From Bacteroidota bacterium (GTDB lineage Bacteria > Bacteroidota > Bacteroidia > Bacteroidales > Dysgonomonadaceae), in contig JAFADY010000021.1 of the NCBI GenBank assembly GCA_023424395.1, forward strand, positions 1 through 64,000: a DNA stretch of 64,000 nucleotides, in the 5' to 3' direction. The notes below the pieces were generated by a model. It was not told where the DNA came from. It saw only the letters and a list, made by a program, of their open reading frames with translations, and ran no database searches. This document shows positions 44,181 to 53,538 of the stretch, in pieces; position 1 is the first letter of the stretch, and every line of letters starts with the position of its first letter. A program made the translations under genes and the position numbers.

Positions 44181-44468
44181 ATGCAAGAAAGAAGTCCCGA
44201 AATAAAAGCGTTTATCCGCGAGCACAGTTCGCTGTTTTGGTATATTCCCGAAGACAAAAAAGAGCATATCAGCGATGAAACGTTGGTGGAATTTATTTTG
44301 AATTATGGAGATATGCGCGCGGTGGTTGATTTGTTGAATGTATTGGGTAGAGAGAAAACAAAAAATATTTTTGAACACACATTGCAAATCAGCCCGCGCC
44401 GAGCCGCAAACTATAATGAACTGACAATTAATTTTTTTCAACATTATTTTCGCCGACATGCACATTGA
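44181..44468 (+). CDS. DUF6922-like protein, probable partner of an AbiEii-type toxin
   Basis: A 95-residue, mostly helical protein beginning MQERSPEIKAFIREHSSLFWY. It continues IPEDKKEHISDETLVEFILN and ends with NYNELTINFFQHYFRRHAH. Its size and pattern match DUF6922 proteins, which I associate with nucleotidyltransferases of the AbiEii family in Bacteroidota. The stop overlaps the start of that nucleotidyltransferase gene by 11 bases. By analogy with AbiE systems it would be the antitoxin or its cofactor; I cannot see a winged-helix AbiEi domain, so this is inference. Confidence 0.65.
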   Translation: MQERSPEIKAFIREHSSLFWYIPEDKKEHISDETLVEFILNYGDMRAVVDLLNVLGREKTKNIFEHTLQISPRRAANYNELTINFFQHYFRRHAH

Positions 44469-45072
44469 AATCTTCGATGAAAATCAACAAACGTTACTGC
44501 CTTATTTGAGTAAGTACAAGCGCTCGTTTTATTTGGTTGGCGGCACGGCAATCGCGTTGCACATCGGACACCGACGTTCCATAGACTTTGATTTGTTCAC
44601 GCCATCAAGACTCAATCGAACTCGAATAAAAGCAACGTTGCGAGACATTCCCTTTCAGCAGAAACTTATTGGCGAAGATATAGACCAACTTCATCTGATT
44701 ATCAATAATGTAAAAGTTGCTTTTTTCAATTATCCCTATCCGGTTCAGCATCCGGTTACGTTAAAAAACAACTTATCCCTGCCTTCTCTTTTAACATTGG
44801 CGGCAATGAAAGCGTTTGCTCTCGGTCGTCGCGCAAAATGGAAGGATTATGTTGATTTATACTTCATTTTCAAAGATTTTCATTCCATCAGCAAAGTGAG
44901 TGAACAGGCTTATCTTATTTTTTCGGGACAATTTTCGGAAAAACTTTTCAGAGAACAACTCGCTTTTCATAAAGATATAAATTACGATGAAGAAGTGGAA
45001 TACCTCATTCCATCCCCGCCAACCAAAACCGAAATAAAAGAGTTTTTAATTGATGTGGCTACTGATTTTTAA
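44458..45072 (+). CDS. AbiEii/AbiGii-family nucleotidyltransferase (toxin-like)
   Basis: A 204-residue protein of the DNA-polymerase-beta-like nucleotidyltransferase group. The active-site block reads FYLVGGTAIALHIGHRRSIDFDLF (residues about 24-47, given in part): GGTA is the nucleotide-binding turn and the DFD within it supplies the metal-binding acidic residues. A third acidic position is likely later. The C-terminus includes the family helix LAAMKAFALGRRAKWKDYVDLYFI, in two parts. Known AbiEii toxins stop growth by nucleotide transfer, with the paired AbiEi as type IV antitoxin. The 11-base overlap with the previous gene indicates coupled translation. The pair interrupts the rfb operon. 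Confidence 0.85.
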   Translation: MHIEIFDENQQTLLPYLSKYKRSFYLVGGTAIALHIGHRRSIDFDLFTPSRLNRTRIKATLRDIPFQQKLIGEDIDQLHLIINNVKVAFFNYPYPVQHPVTLKNNLSLPSLLTLAAMKAFALGRRAKWKDYVDLYFIFKDFHSISKVSEQAYLIFSGQFSEKLFREQLAFHKDINYDEEVEYLIPSPPTKTEIKEFLIDVATDF

Positions 45073-45124
45073 ACTCAAGGTAAAAAAAGCGGCGGGTGGA
45101 TCTTTGCTCTAAAAAACTAAAAAT

Positions 45125-46240
45125 ATGACCACTTTCAACAAAAACATCCTTATTACCGGCGGAGCCGGCTTTATCGGGTCGCACGTAGTGCAGCTATTCG
45201 TAAACAAATATCCTGATTACAGAATCGTGAATCTCGATTCACTCACGTACGCCGGAAATTTGTCAAACTTAAAGGATATTGAAAATGCTCCCAATTATGA
45301 ATTCGTGAAAGCCGATATCTGTGACTTCGAGGCAATGTTAAATGTGTTTGAAAAATACAAACCAGATAGCGTTCTTCACTTAGCAGCCGAGAGCCACGTT
45401 GACAGAAGCATCAAAGACCCGTTTAGTTTTGCCCGCACCAACGTGATGGGAACACTCAACCTGCTGGAAGCCGCTCGCAGGTCGTGGTTAGCCACCCCGC
45501 ACCCCGCACCCCGCACCCCGCACCTCTTCTACCACGTTTCTACCGATGAAGTGTACGGCGCCTTGGAATTTGATGATACACTGTTTACCGAAGAAACGCG
45601 CTACGATCCGCATTCGCCTTACTCTGCATCCAAAGCCGCATCCGACCATTTCGTGCGAGCTTATCATGACACGTACGGATTACCCATAGTTATTTCAAAC
45701 TGCTCCAATAATTACGGGCCATACCAATTTCCCGAAAAATTAATTCCTTTATTTATCAATAATATCCGGCAGAATAAACCGCTTCCGGTTTACGGAAAAG
45801 GCGAAAACGTTCGTGATTGGCTTTACGTTGAAGATCATGCGCGGGCTATTGATTTAATTTTTCACGAAGGGAAAAAAGATGAAACCTACAATATAGGCGG
45901 TTTTAACGAGTGGAAAAACATCGATTTAATAAAAGTGATCATCAAAACGGCAGACCGTTTACTTGGCCGCGCCGAAGGCGAATCGGAAAAACTCATTACC
46001 TACGTTACCGATCGTGCAGGACACGATTTGCGCTATGCCATCGATGCCTCTAAATTGCAAGAAGAATTGGGATGGGAGCCCTCTCTCCAATTTGAGGAAG
46101 GAATTGAAAAAACCATCCGCTGGTATTTGGATAATCAATTGTGGTTGGATAATGTTACGAGCGGCAATTATCAGGAGTATTATGAGAAGATGTACGGGAG
46201 TGGAAATAATGCTTTCGAAAACAAACTAAACTTAGAATAA
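45125..46240 (+). CDS. rfbB: dTDP-glucose 4,6-dehydratase, with a repeat-encoded insert
   Basis: Converts dTDP-glucose to dTDP-4-keto-6-deoxyglucose. It is 371 residues. The Rossmann motif is GGAGFIGSH (near residue 12), and the SDR active site is FYHVSTDEVYG (Thr, Asp, Glu) with YSASK (Tyr-xxx-Lys). Between the helix ending NLLEAARRSW and FYHVSTDEV lies LATPHPAPRTPHL, encoded by four and a half copies of the heptamer CACCCCG. In other RmlB proteins this loop is variable and charged, so the insert is probably tolerated. Change by one repeat unit would shift the frame. It is followed by the AT-rich glycan segment. Confidence 0.93.
   Translation: MTTFNKNILITGGAGFIGSHVVQLFVNKYPDYRIVNLDSLTYAGNLSNLKDIENAPNYEFVKADICDFEAMLNVFEKYKPDSVLHLAAESHVDRSIKDPFSFARTNVMGTLNLLEAARRSWLATPHPAPRTPHLFYHVSTDEVYGALEFDDTLFTEETRYDPHSPYSASKAASDHFVRAYHDTYGLPIVISNCSNNYGPYQFPEKLIPLFINNIRQNKPLPVYGKGENVRDWLYVEDHARAIDLIFHEGKKDETYNIGGFNEWKNIDLIKVIIKTADRLLGRAEGESEKLITYVTDRAGHDLRYAIDASKLQEELGWEPSLQFEEGIEKTIRWYLDNQLWLDNVTSGNYQEYYEKMYGSGNNAFENKLNLE
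45493..45524 (+). repeat. Heptanucleotide tandem repeat inside rfbB
   Basis: CACCCCG is repeated four times exactly (45493-45520) and continues with a partial CACC. The unit length is not a multiple of three, so slippage would change the reading frame. Confidence 0.92.
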
Positions 46241-46303
46241 AAAAGTCATTTTGACGTTATATTATAAACACACATAATTTCCATAGTTAGAAAAAACAGT
46301 AAA

Positions 46304-48442
46304 ATGAATATAAAATATTTTTTATTAGCATCTATTTGGGCTTTAGCTTCTTACCACCTTGTTGGAAATAATGACATCCAATGGAATGCAAACATGATGC
46401 TATTTAATACAGAAAACAATAAGGATATTTATGTATCTCCAAGCGGCAGCGACCGTAATTCAGGAACGCTAGGAGCTCCTTTGCAATCAATACATCAAGC
46501 ACTCAAAATTGCCCAAACAGATCGACAAAATAAAAATTTTAATATTATTTTATTAGGAGGTGTCCATCAAATAAAAGAACCCATATCCATAAGAAACAAT
46601 TCCCGAAATATTGCAATTAAAAGTATCAGTCCAAGAGCCGCCATAATTGAAGGGACTCGAACATTGGATAATAAAACATTTTCCATGTCAAATAATAATA
46701 TTGTAAAAATACCAATTACTGAAGATGTTTATCAACTCATAATAAATAATAAATCTGTAAATTTATCTCATTCAGAAGATACTCCCTTTCTTATGTCAAC
46801 CGTTAAATCTTTTGCTGATATTACAAGATACGATAATAATAAAAACAAGGTTGGAGATAAATATTATTATAAGGTCGGCATTGACAGAAAAGATATTAAC
46901 AAAGTTGAATTAGGAAGTATTCTAAGGATCAGCAGTTGGTGGAAAGAAGAATTCAGAACTGTTTCAAGCATTATAAATAGAGAAAATGCCGTTATTATTG
47001 AGAGCGATACTAAATTATTTATTGATTACGCACCTTACGTAGGCGAGCAATATTGTATTTACAACAGTTCAAGTCTTCTAACTCCCGGAAGTTACTATTT
47101 TCGAAATTCTAGAGGTAACAAATTTGTATATTATAAATTGAATCGAGGGGAGACGATAAATAATATTAAGGTAAAAATTCCTGTAACCGACCGGTTAATC
47201 AATATCCAGAACTCATCAAATATAGATATCAAAGATATTATTTTTAGATTTAATACCGATAACATTCTACTATACACTATTCCTCAAGCCAATATTGATG
47301 CAGTAGGCTCAATAACATGTATGAACAGTCAAAATATTTTAATCGAAAACTGTGAATTTTACAATACAATAGGCTACGCAATTTCAATAAAACATGGTTC
47401 GAGTAAATGTACGGTGAAAGATTCATATATACATCAAACTTGTGGAGGAATAATAATTGGAGAGGATTCTCCCGAAGATAAGAAAAAAATTTCCAACAAT
47501 ATTCTTATCGAAAATAATCTAGTTTACGATATCGGTTATTTATCTTGGGATGCAGTAGGTATAATACTCGTTCATGGTAATAATTGCAAGATTAAGCACA
47601 ATACAGTAATGAAAACCAAGTACACCGGAATAAGCTGCGGTTGGGCCTGGGGTTTTTACGATTCCCATTTAAATTCTAATGAAATCAGTTATAATCACAT
47701 ACATCATATAATGGGGGGATATTTAAGTGATGGAGCGGGTATCTATACTCTGGGCGAACAACCAAACACAAAAATTGCTCACAATTTAATACACGATGTT
47801 GTAGGCACACATGAAGGTATGGGAAGAGGTATTTATTTTGATACCGGATCATCGTTCATTGACTGTTTCAATAATATTGTATATGGAGTGCAAATAGGTA
47901 TTTTTATGGGTGTTAATAAATCAATTACGGTTAGGAATAATATCATAGCATACACCAATGATTTTGCGTTTTCGAAATTAAACAAGAAAGAGTGGATTGA
48001 AGACATTATTAAGAATAACCTCATTTATATAGACGCCGGAGTACTTTTTGAGAATACTGTTAATAATGCTAACATTCAAATCAACAATAACGCGTTTTAC
48101 GGTATTAATAACAGCGCGTTCAGATCAAGTCGTCAACAATCACAGCCGTTATATTTTGCCCCTCATTTCAAAGATCCGATTAATGGAGATTTTTCTTTTA
48201 ATTCGAGTCAATACAATAATGTATCTCGAAATTTAAAAAGAATAGATTTTTATGATTTTACTCATACTATGTCTGACAGAATAATAGAAAATACGGTAAC
48301 TTTTGGACCAGGTATTAAACGCGGCGAACATTTAAATTATAATGTAATAAACGAATTCACCAATTCTAATTATAAAAGAGATTTCAGAGCCTCTGTTAGC
48401 AGAAGATTCAAACGATTAAGTTCTTATTTTTTGAGAAAGTAA
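46304..48442 (+). CDS. Right-handed parallel beta-helix protein, exported
   Basis: A 712-residue protein whose N-terminus is a probable signal peptide (MNIKYFLLASIWALASYHL). It then reads DIYVSPSGSDRNSGTLGAP (about 42-60), the standard opening of parallel beta-helix glycan-active proteins. Repeated Asn/Ile/Ser-rich turns follow (ILIENCEFYNTIGYAI, NILIENNLVYDIGYLS, NNCKIKHNTVMK, HNLIHDVVGTHEG, NIVYGVQIGIFMG), as in pectate lyases and mannuronan epimerases. It could cleave, epimerise or deacetylate the surface polysaccharide; no specific catalytic triad was fixed. It is the first gene of a markedly AT-rich stretch. Confidence 0.85.
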   Translation: MNIKYFLLASIWALASYHLVGNNDIQWNANMMLFNTENNKDIYVSPSGSDRNSGTLGAPLQSIHQALKIAQTDRQNKNFNIILLGGVHQIKEPISIRNNSRNIAIKSISPRAAIIEGTRTLDNKTFSMSNNNIVKIPITEDVYQLIINNKSVNLSHSEDTPFLMSTVKSFADITRYDNNKNKVGDKYYYKVGIDRKDINKVELGSILRISSWWKEEFRTVSSIINRENAVIIESDTKLFIDYAPYVGEQYCIYNSSSLLTPGSYYFRNSRGNKFVYYKLNRGETINNIKVKIPVTDRLINIQNSSNIDIKDIIFRFNTDNILLYTIPQANIDAVGSITCMNSQNILIENCEFYNTIGYAISIKHGSSKCTVKDSYIHQTCGGIIIGEDSPEDKKKISNNILIENNLVYDIGYLSWDAVGIILVHGNNCKIKHNTVMKTKYTGISCGWAWGFYDSHLNSNEISYNHIHHIMGGYLSDGAGIYTLGEQPNTKIAHNLIHDVVGTHEGMGRGIYFDTGSSFIDCFNNIVYGVQIGIFMGVNKSITVRNNIIAYTNDFAFSKLNKKEWIEDIIKNNLIYIDAGVLFENTVNNANIQINNNAFYGINNSAFRSSRQQSQPLYFAPHFKDPINGDFSFNSSQYNNVSRNLKRIDFYDFTHTMSDRIIENTVTFGPGIKRGEHLNYNVINEFTNSNYKRDFRASVSRRFKRLSSYFLRK

Positions 48443-48496
48443 AATTACTCCAATCATTTACAAGTACACCCATTATTAAATTAGCCTAATAATTTA

Positions 48497-49987
48497 ATGA
48501 CAGATTCTGATTTATACAAAAGAACTCTTAAATCAAATTCGTTATTTGGCGGTATAAAAATATTCCAAATTATTGTAATGTTGCTAAGAACCAAAATAGT
48601 GGCATTATTATTGGGTCCCGCCGGAATGGGAATTCAAGCCTTATTTATTACAACTTTAGATTCCCTTCAACAATTCACCACTTTTGGCGTTTTTCAGAGT
48701 TCTGTTAGAGATATTTCTCAAGCAAAATCAAATTCGTTGGAGGAGAAACAAAAAGTAATTAATACTGTTTCAACTGTAGTATTACTCACGGCACTTTTTG
48801 GTGCGGCAATTTGTTTCTTCTTCTCGAAGCAACTCAGTGTTATAGTATTCGATGTTGATAACTATAATATTAGTTTTAAAATTATTTCTCTTGCATTATT
48901 TTTTTTAATTCTGTCGAATGGTTACATAGCCATTTTTCAAGGTCTAAGAGAATTAAAACCTTTAGCTAAAGCTTCTCTTGTGGGGGCTTTTTTATCTGTA
49001 TTACTTGCTACGCCATTGTACTTTTTTTACGGTATAAAATCTATACCCATTGCTATATTGGCGAGTAATCTGGTAGTGTTTCTCATATATTTTTTCTACG
49101 GAAGAAAAATAGATGTTCTGCAAAGCATACGCTTTTCCAGTTTAGAAGATTTAAAAACTATAGGTATTCCAATAATTAACTTAGGTTTTATATTGATGTT
49201 AAGTAATGGAATTATGACTTTGTTCACATTAGCTTTAAACTCGTACATCAATAGAGAAGGAGGTGCATCCGAGGTAGGGTTTTTCAATGCAGCCATAACT
49301 TCAACGTATGGAAATCTTATCATTTTCACATCAATCCTTTCTTCAGACTATTTCCCTAGATTGTCACAATCTATTTTTGATAAAATAAAATTACAGAAAA
49401 TCGTTAATCATCAAATCGAGCTCCTTATTCTGATCATTTCACCTTTAATTTGCCTTATCATCCTTTTCACCGATCAGTTAATTTTATTGCTTTATTCACG
49501 AGAATTTCTATCGATAGTACCTATTGTTCAGTTTATGGCTTCCTCACTTATTTTTAAAGTAATCTGGCAAGCTATGTCTTTTATAATTTTAGCATATGGA
49601 GATAAAAAAACATATTTTACTTTTGATGCAATAATTGGCAACGGTACAGCGTTTCTACTAAATATATTTGCATATAAACTATTTGGATTAGGAGGCCTGG
49701 GAATTTCTTATATTTTGGGATCACTAGTTATAATGATTGTACTCAATAGTGTAATGAGATTAAAATATAAAATAATTATTTCAAATAATATTTGGAAATT
49801 TTTATTTTTTTTCAGCATAGCTATTTCCGCTGTTTTACTCTTACCTCTTATAGTAAAAAATGAAACTACGAATTGGCTACTTAAAATTATTATATCCATA
49901 ATTGTAAGCTCATATTGCCTTTTTATTTTGAATAAAAGAATAGATTTTATTACTTATTTGAATAAAGGGAAAAGAAAAAAAATATGA
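48497..49987 (+). CDS. Wzx-like O-antigen/polysaccharide flippase
   Basis: Moves the lipid-linked repeat unit across the inner membrane. It is 496 residues with about twelve to fourteen hydrophobic segments. The N-terminus reads LKSNSLFGGIKIFQIIVMLLRTKIVALLLGPAGMGI (in two parts here), the usual start of polysaccharide-transport family flippases. No signal peptide beyond the first helix. The last 4 bases overlap the next gene. Very AT-rich codon use, unlike the rfb genes upstream. The repeat unit it carries cannot be read from sequence. Confidence 0.88.
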   Translation: MTDSDLYKRTLKSNSLFGGIKIFQIIVMLLRTKIVALLLGPAGMGIQALFITTLDSLQQFTTFGVFQSSVRDISQAKSNSLEEKQKVINTVSTVVLLTALFGAAICFFFSKQLSVIVFDVDNYNISFKIISLALFFLILSNGYIAIFQGLRELKPLAKASLVGAFLSVLLATPLYFFYGIKSIPIAILASNLVVFLIYFFYGRKIDVLQSIRFSSLEDLKTIGIPIINLGFILMLSNGIMTLFTLALNSYINREGGASEVGFFNAAITSTYGNLIIFTSILSSDYFPRLSQSIFDKIKLQKIVNHQIELLILIISPLICLIILFTDQLILLLYSREFLSIVPIVQFMASSLIFKVIWQAMSFIILAYGDKKTYFTFDAIIGNGTAFLLNIFAYKLFGLGGLGISYILGSLVIMIVLNSVMRLKYKIIISNNIWKFLFFFSIAISAVLLLPLIVKNETTNWLLKIIISIIVSSYCLFILNKRIDFITYLNKGKRKKI

Positions 49988-51291
49988 TTTCAAAAAGAAT
50001 TGCATACTTTCCTTTCAAAATATTATTTATTTTTCTGCTATTTACAGAAATCCTACTATTTATTGGTCCATTACACTACGACTTAGAACTCCCCCTTTTA
50101 CTTGGTGTATATCTTCTTATATTAAACCTATCACTCTATTTGGGATACAAAAGAGGTATAACAAAATATAAATTCCATCAGAGTTCTACTACAATTAACG
50201 ATGTAACAATAATTAAAACATTTATAATACTTTCCCTTTTTGTTGTCTCACCTATGAACCTCCTGGTAAATTGGGGACTTAACAGTGTAAGCCCCGGGGC
50301 TATTTGGGAGAAATTCATTGAGGGACTTACTAATCCGGCCGACGTTTACTTAGAGAACCTTGAATTTATGCAAAAAGGATTGGGAGGCGGTGGAGCTATT
50401 ATGCACGCCCTCTTATCGTTCATCTCTTTTGCAGCAATACCTTTAGGAATTGTTTATTGGAAGAGTTTATCCAAAACTTTTCACTTATTTATTTTCTTCT
50501 TGATATTTTTGGAAATAGTATTTTGGATAGGGATCGGTACAAGAAAAGGATTACTTGATATATTATTGATAACAATTTTGATGATTATCGCTACTAATAA
50601 ACAACTATTAGACGACAGCAAAAAAAGAAAAAAAATGCTCCTCGGATTAATTGTTTTCCTAGCTCTTTTCATGTTTTATTTTATTTACTCAAATCTTTCT
50701 CGATCCACTGTGGATTTGAAAGATCTAAATAATATAGATATAGCAGTAATAGGTTTAGACGTAAAGCCCTTTTATGAAAATTATGTATCTCCAGTAATTT
50801 ATATTCCATTAAGTTCTATTACCAATTATTTATGTCAAGGATATTATGCATTGTCCTGTGCTTTAAAAGTTTCCCTCGAACAGACTGTATTTACGTATGG
50901 ATACGGAAACAATACTTTCACTATGGTTTTGCTTGAAAACCTTTTTGGCTATGACTACGATTATCTGCTATCTCAAACCTACCAAGGTATTTTAGATAAG
51001 AAATACGCCATACATCCGACCGTGAACTGGCACTCATTATATGTTTGGCTTGCAAATGATTTCACTTTTTTTGGTGTCCCAATTATTATTTATTTTATAG
51101 GATATCTCTTCTCAACCACATGGCTCGACACATTAACTAAAAGTAATTTATACTCTGCTCCTTTATTCGCTTTTTTTGCTATAATGGTTTTTTACGCATT
51201 TGCTAACAATCAGGTTTTATCTTCTTCTTTCATGGCTTTTGTTATTGTATTTATCCTATATTTAACAAGAAAAATCAAATTAACAGAGTAG
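49984..51291 (+). CDS. Wzy-like polysaccharide polymerase
   Basis: Predicted O-unit polymerase, 435 residues with about ten or eleven membrane helices and a larger extracytoplasmic loop (about residues 235-345, including VSPVIYIPLSSITNYLCQGY and YGNNTFTMVLLENLFGYDY). Wzy proteins share little sequence, so the call rests on topology, the AT-rich composition and the position between Wzx and glycosyltransferases, with a 4-base overlap with wzx. An O-antigen ligase would be the main alternative. Confidence 0.72.
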   Translation: MISKRIAYFPFKILFIFLLFTEILLFIGPLHYDLELPLLLGVYLLILNLSLYLGYKRGITKYKFHQSSTTINDVTIIKTFIILSLFVVSPMNLLVNWGLNSVSPGAIWEKFIEGLTNPADVYLENLEFMQKGLGGGGAIMHALLSFISFAAIPLGIVYWKSLSKTFHLFIFFLIFLEIVFWIGIGTRKGLLDILLITILMIIATNKQLLDDSKKRKKMLLGLIVFLALFMFYFIYSNLSRSTVDLKDLNNIDIAVIGLDVKPFYENYVSPVIYIPLSSITNYLCQGYYALSCALKVSLEQTVFTYGYGNNTFTMVLLENLFGYDYDYLLSQTYQGILDKKYAIHPTVNWHSLYVWLANDFTFFGVPIIIYFIGYLFSTTWLDTLTKSNLYSAPLFAFFAIMVFYAFANNQVLSSSFMAFVIVFILYLTRKIKLTE

Positions 51292-51292
51292 C

Positions 51293-52510
51293 ATGACGGA
51301 CAACGAAAAAACGAAGATTCTTTATTTAGGATCCTTTTTCCCGGCACACAGGAAAGAGGAAATAATAAAAAACTCTATTGGGGTTATACAAAATGCGGGC
51401 GACACTTATCAAAAAGCCTTATTATCAGGTTTAATAGCTCATGAGAGTTGCGATAGAATTATAACTGCTCCTATGCTCGGAAGCTTTCCTTATCGATACA
51501 AAAATTTATTTTATAGAGGGAGTAAATTTTACTACGAAGGAATTGATGATGCAAGTATCGAAGTGGGATTTACAAACTTAACGTTATATAAAAACTTAAG
51601 CAGATACAAAAGAATAAAAAATGAACTGAGAAAATGGTTAGTAGAAAATACGAATGAGAATAAATACGTCATTATTTATTCCTTAGATATTGCTATTTTA
51701 AGGGCTTGTCATGAATTAAAGAAAAAAATCGGAAATTTCAGAATTAACCTAATTGTTACGGATTTAATGGAATTTATGGTTCTACCTAAAAGCCCTTTCA
51801 ACAAAATTGTAATGAATGCCATGGAAAAAAAAATAAATTTATACCTAAAAAGTGTAGATTCTTTTGTTATTCTTACAAAATACATGCATGAAAAATTGAA
51901 TATAAACGGCAGGCCTTACGTAATTGTAGAAGGCATATATGAGAAAAAAAATATTGAATTATCGGAAAAAAAAGAAACCTTCAAAACAATCTTATATTCC
52001 GGCACCCTTGCAAAAGTTTACGGAATTGATCATCTTATTAATGCTTTCAAAAAAATACCTAGCGAAACCTACCGTTTGTGGATATGTGGAGATGGGGATT
52101 ATAAAAATGAAATTATAAAACAGGCAAAGGATGATACACGGATTACCTATTTCGGGCAAATTCCAAGAGAAAATGTATTATCTTTGCAAAAAAAAGCAAC
52201 AGTATTAATTAACCCCAGGTTATCCAATAGCGATTTCACTAAATACTCTTTTGCTTCCAAAACAATGGAATATTTAGCATCGGGAACCCCTGTGATTATG
52301 CACCCATTAAAAGGAATACCACAAGAGTATCATAAGTACATTTATTTTTCAGATAATGAGTCTGACGAAGGACTTATGGATACAATTATTCAAGTTTGCG
52401 AAAAAACTCAAGATGAATTAAATCAGTTTGGCAAAGAGGCTTCCGATTTTATTTTAAAAAACAAAAATCCTTATATCCAAGTTAAAAAAATTTTGTCTAT
52501 ACTTAATTAA
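51293..52510 (+). CDS. Glycosyltransferase, GT4-like
   Basis: Cytoplasmic GT-B fold transferase of 405 residues. The C-terminal nucleotide-sugar half reads TILYSGTLAKVYGIDHLI, then YRLWICGDGDYKNEI, and finally KYSFASKTMEYLASGTPVI with the ASKTMEYL(A/G)SG family signature. The N-terminal acceptor half is less conserved. It has no signal peptide or membrane helix. The donor and acceptor are not predictable. Overlaps the next glycosyltransferase by one base; AT-rich like its neighbours. Confidence 0.87.
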   Translation: MTDNEKTKILYLGSFFPAHRKEEIIKNSIGVIQNAGDTYQKALLSGLIAHESCDRIITAPMLGSFPYRYKNLFYRGSKFYYEGIDDASIEVGFTNLTLYKNLSRYKRIKNELRKWLVENTNENKYVIIYSLDIAILRACHELKKKIGNFRINLIVTDLMEFMVLPKSPFNKIVMNAMEKKINLYLKSVDSFVILTKYMHEKLNINGRPYVIVEGIYEKKNIELSEKKETFKTILYSGTLAKVYGIDHLINAFKKIPSETYRLWICGDGDYKNEIIKQAKDDTRITYFGQIPRENVLSLQKKATVLINPRLSNSDFTKYSFASKTMEYLASGTPVIMHPLKGIPQEYHKYIYFSDNESDEGLMDTIIQVCEKTQDELNQFGKEASDFILKNKNPYIQVKKILSILN

Positions 52511-53538
52511 TGAAAAACAACATATTTTTTTATTCAAGCGTTAAATCAAAAGACCTTTTTGAAACCCAAAGTTTCTATAAAACGGACATAAATATTTTAA
52601 AGGATCTCGGATTTAATGTTTACGTAACAAATAAGATATCGGATTTCTTTAGAATACGTGAATACGATATCGCATTTATCTATTTCTACACTTACGGCTT
52701 GTTCGTAGCAATTATTTCTAAAATATTAGGTAAAAAAGTTTACTTTACCGGCGGGATCGATGATTTAGAAGAAAGTTACGCTAAACCTTCAAGGCACAAG
52801 AAACAAAAGGTCTTTTTTAAATTATGTCGTTTATTCTCAAATAGTTGTATATTAGTTTCAACTGCAGATAAAGAAAATGTTAAAAAAATTTATAACGGCA
52901 GTTTGCCCAATAAAATTTCTCTTTCTTTCCATTCCATTGAGGTTGATAAGTACCTATGCGAAAACTTAAACGAAAAAGATGAAATATTTACCTCTATTGC
53001 ATGGATGGAAAATGAAGGAAATGTAATTAGAAAAGGTATTGATACATCTTTAAAAGTTTTTTATTATTTAGTGAATAATTTTCAACCATATCAAAACTAC
53101 AAGTTCATAATTATAGGAAAAAAGGGGCTAGGAAGCGATTATTTGAGTAAAATTTCAGAACAACTCAATATTCAAGACAAGGTTTTTTTTACTGACGCGG
53201 TAGATGAAGAAACTAAAATAAGCATACTTAAAAAAAGTAAGATATATATGCAGTTATCCATTTATGAGGGATTCGGCATAGCCGCAACGGAAGCATTGGC
53301 CGCTAAAAACATTGTTATTAATTCCGGCAAGGGTGGATTAAAAGATAGCGTGGGTTCCTATGGAGTTAATTTTGATATTGACAAAAACATAAGTGACCAA
53401 ATACCATCTTTACAATCAAAATTATTGAATATAGAAGAAAACTTCCTCGAAGAAGGGGCAGAATACGTTGTAAGCCATTTTTCGTATGATACAAGAAAAA
53501 ACGACTTAAAAAAGATATTGACAAGCAATTATGTTTAA
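52510..53538 (+). CDS. Glycosyltransferase, GT-B fold
   Basis: A 342-residue predicted glycosyltransferase. The N-terminal half has the short alternating strands of the acceptor domain (FFYSSVKSKDLFETQSFYKT near the start). The C-terminal half shows KFIIIGKKGLGSDYL, then DKVFFTDAVDEETKISIL, and QLSIYEGFGIAATEALAAKN, the EGFG...EALA donor signature of GT4-like enzymes. The donor is unknown. Its stop overlaps the fnlA-like gene by 8 bases, where the AT-rich segment ends and base composition returns to that of the flanks. Confidence 0.85.
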   Translation: MKNNIFFYSSVKSKDLFETQSFYKTDINILKDLGFNVYVTNKISDFFRIREYDIAFIYFYTYGLFVAIISKILGKKVYFTGGIDDLEESYAKPSRHKKQKVFFKLCRLFSNSCILVSTADKENVKKIYNGSLPNKISLSFHSIEVDKYLCENLNEKDEIFTSIAWMENEGNVIRKGIDTSLKVFYYLVNNFQPYQNYKFIIIGKKGLGSDYLSKISEQLNIQDKVFFTDAVDEETKISILKKSKIYMQLSIYEGFGIAATEALAAKNIVINSGKGGLKDSVGSYGVNFDIDKNISDQIPSLQSKLLNIEENFLEEGAEYVVSHFSYDTRKNDLKKILTSNYV

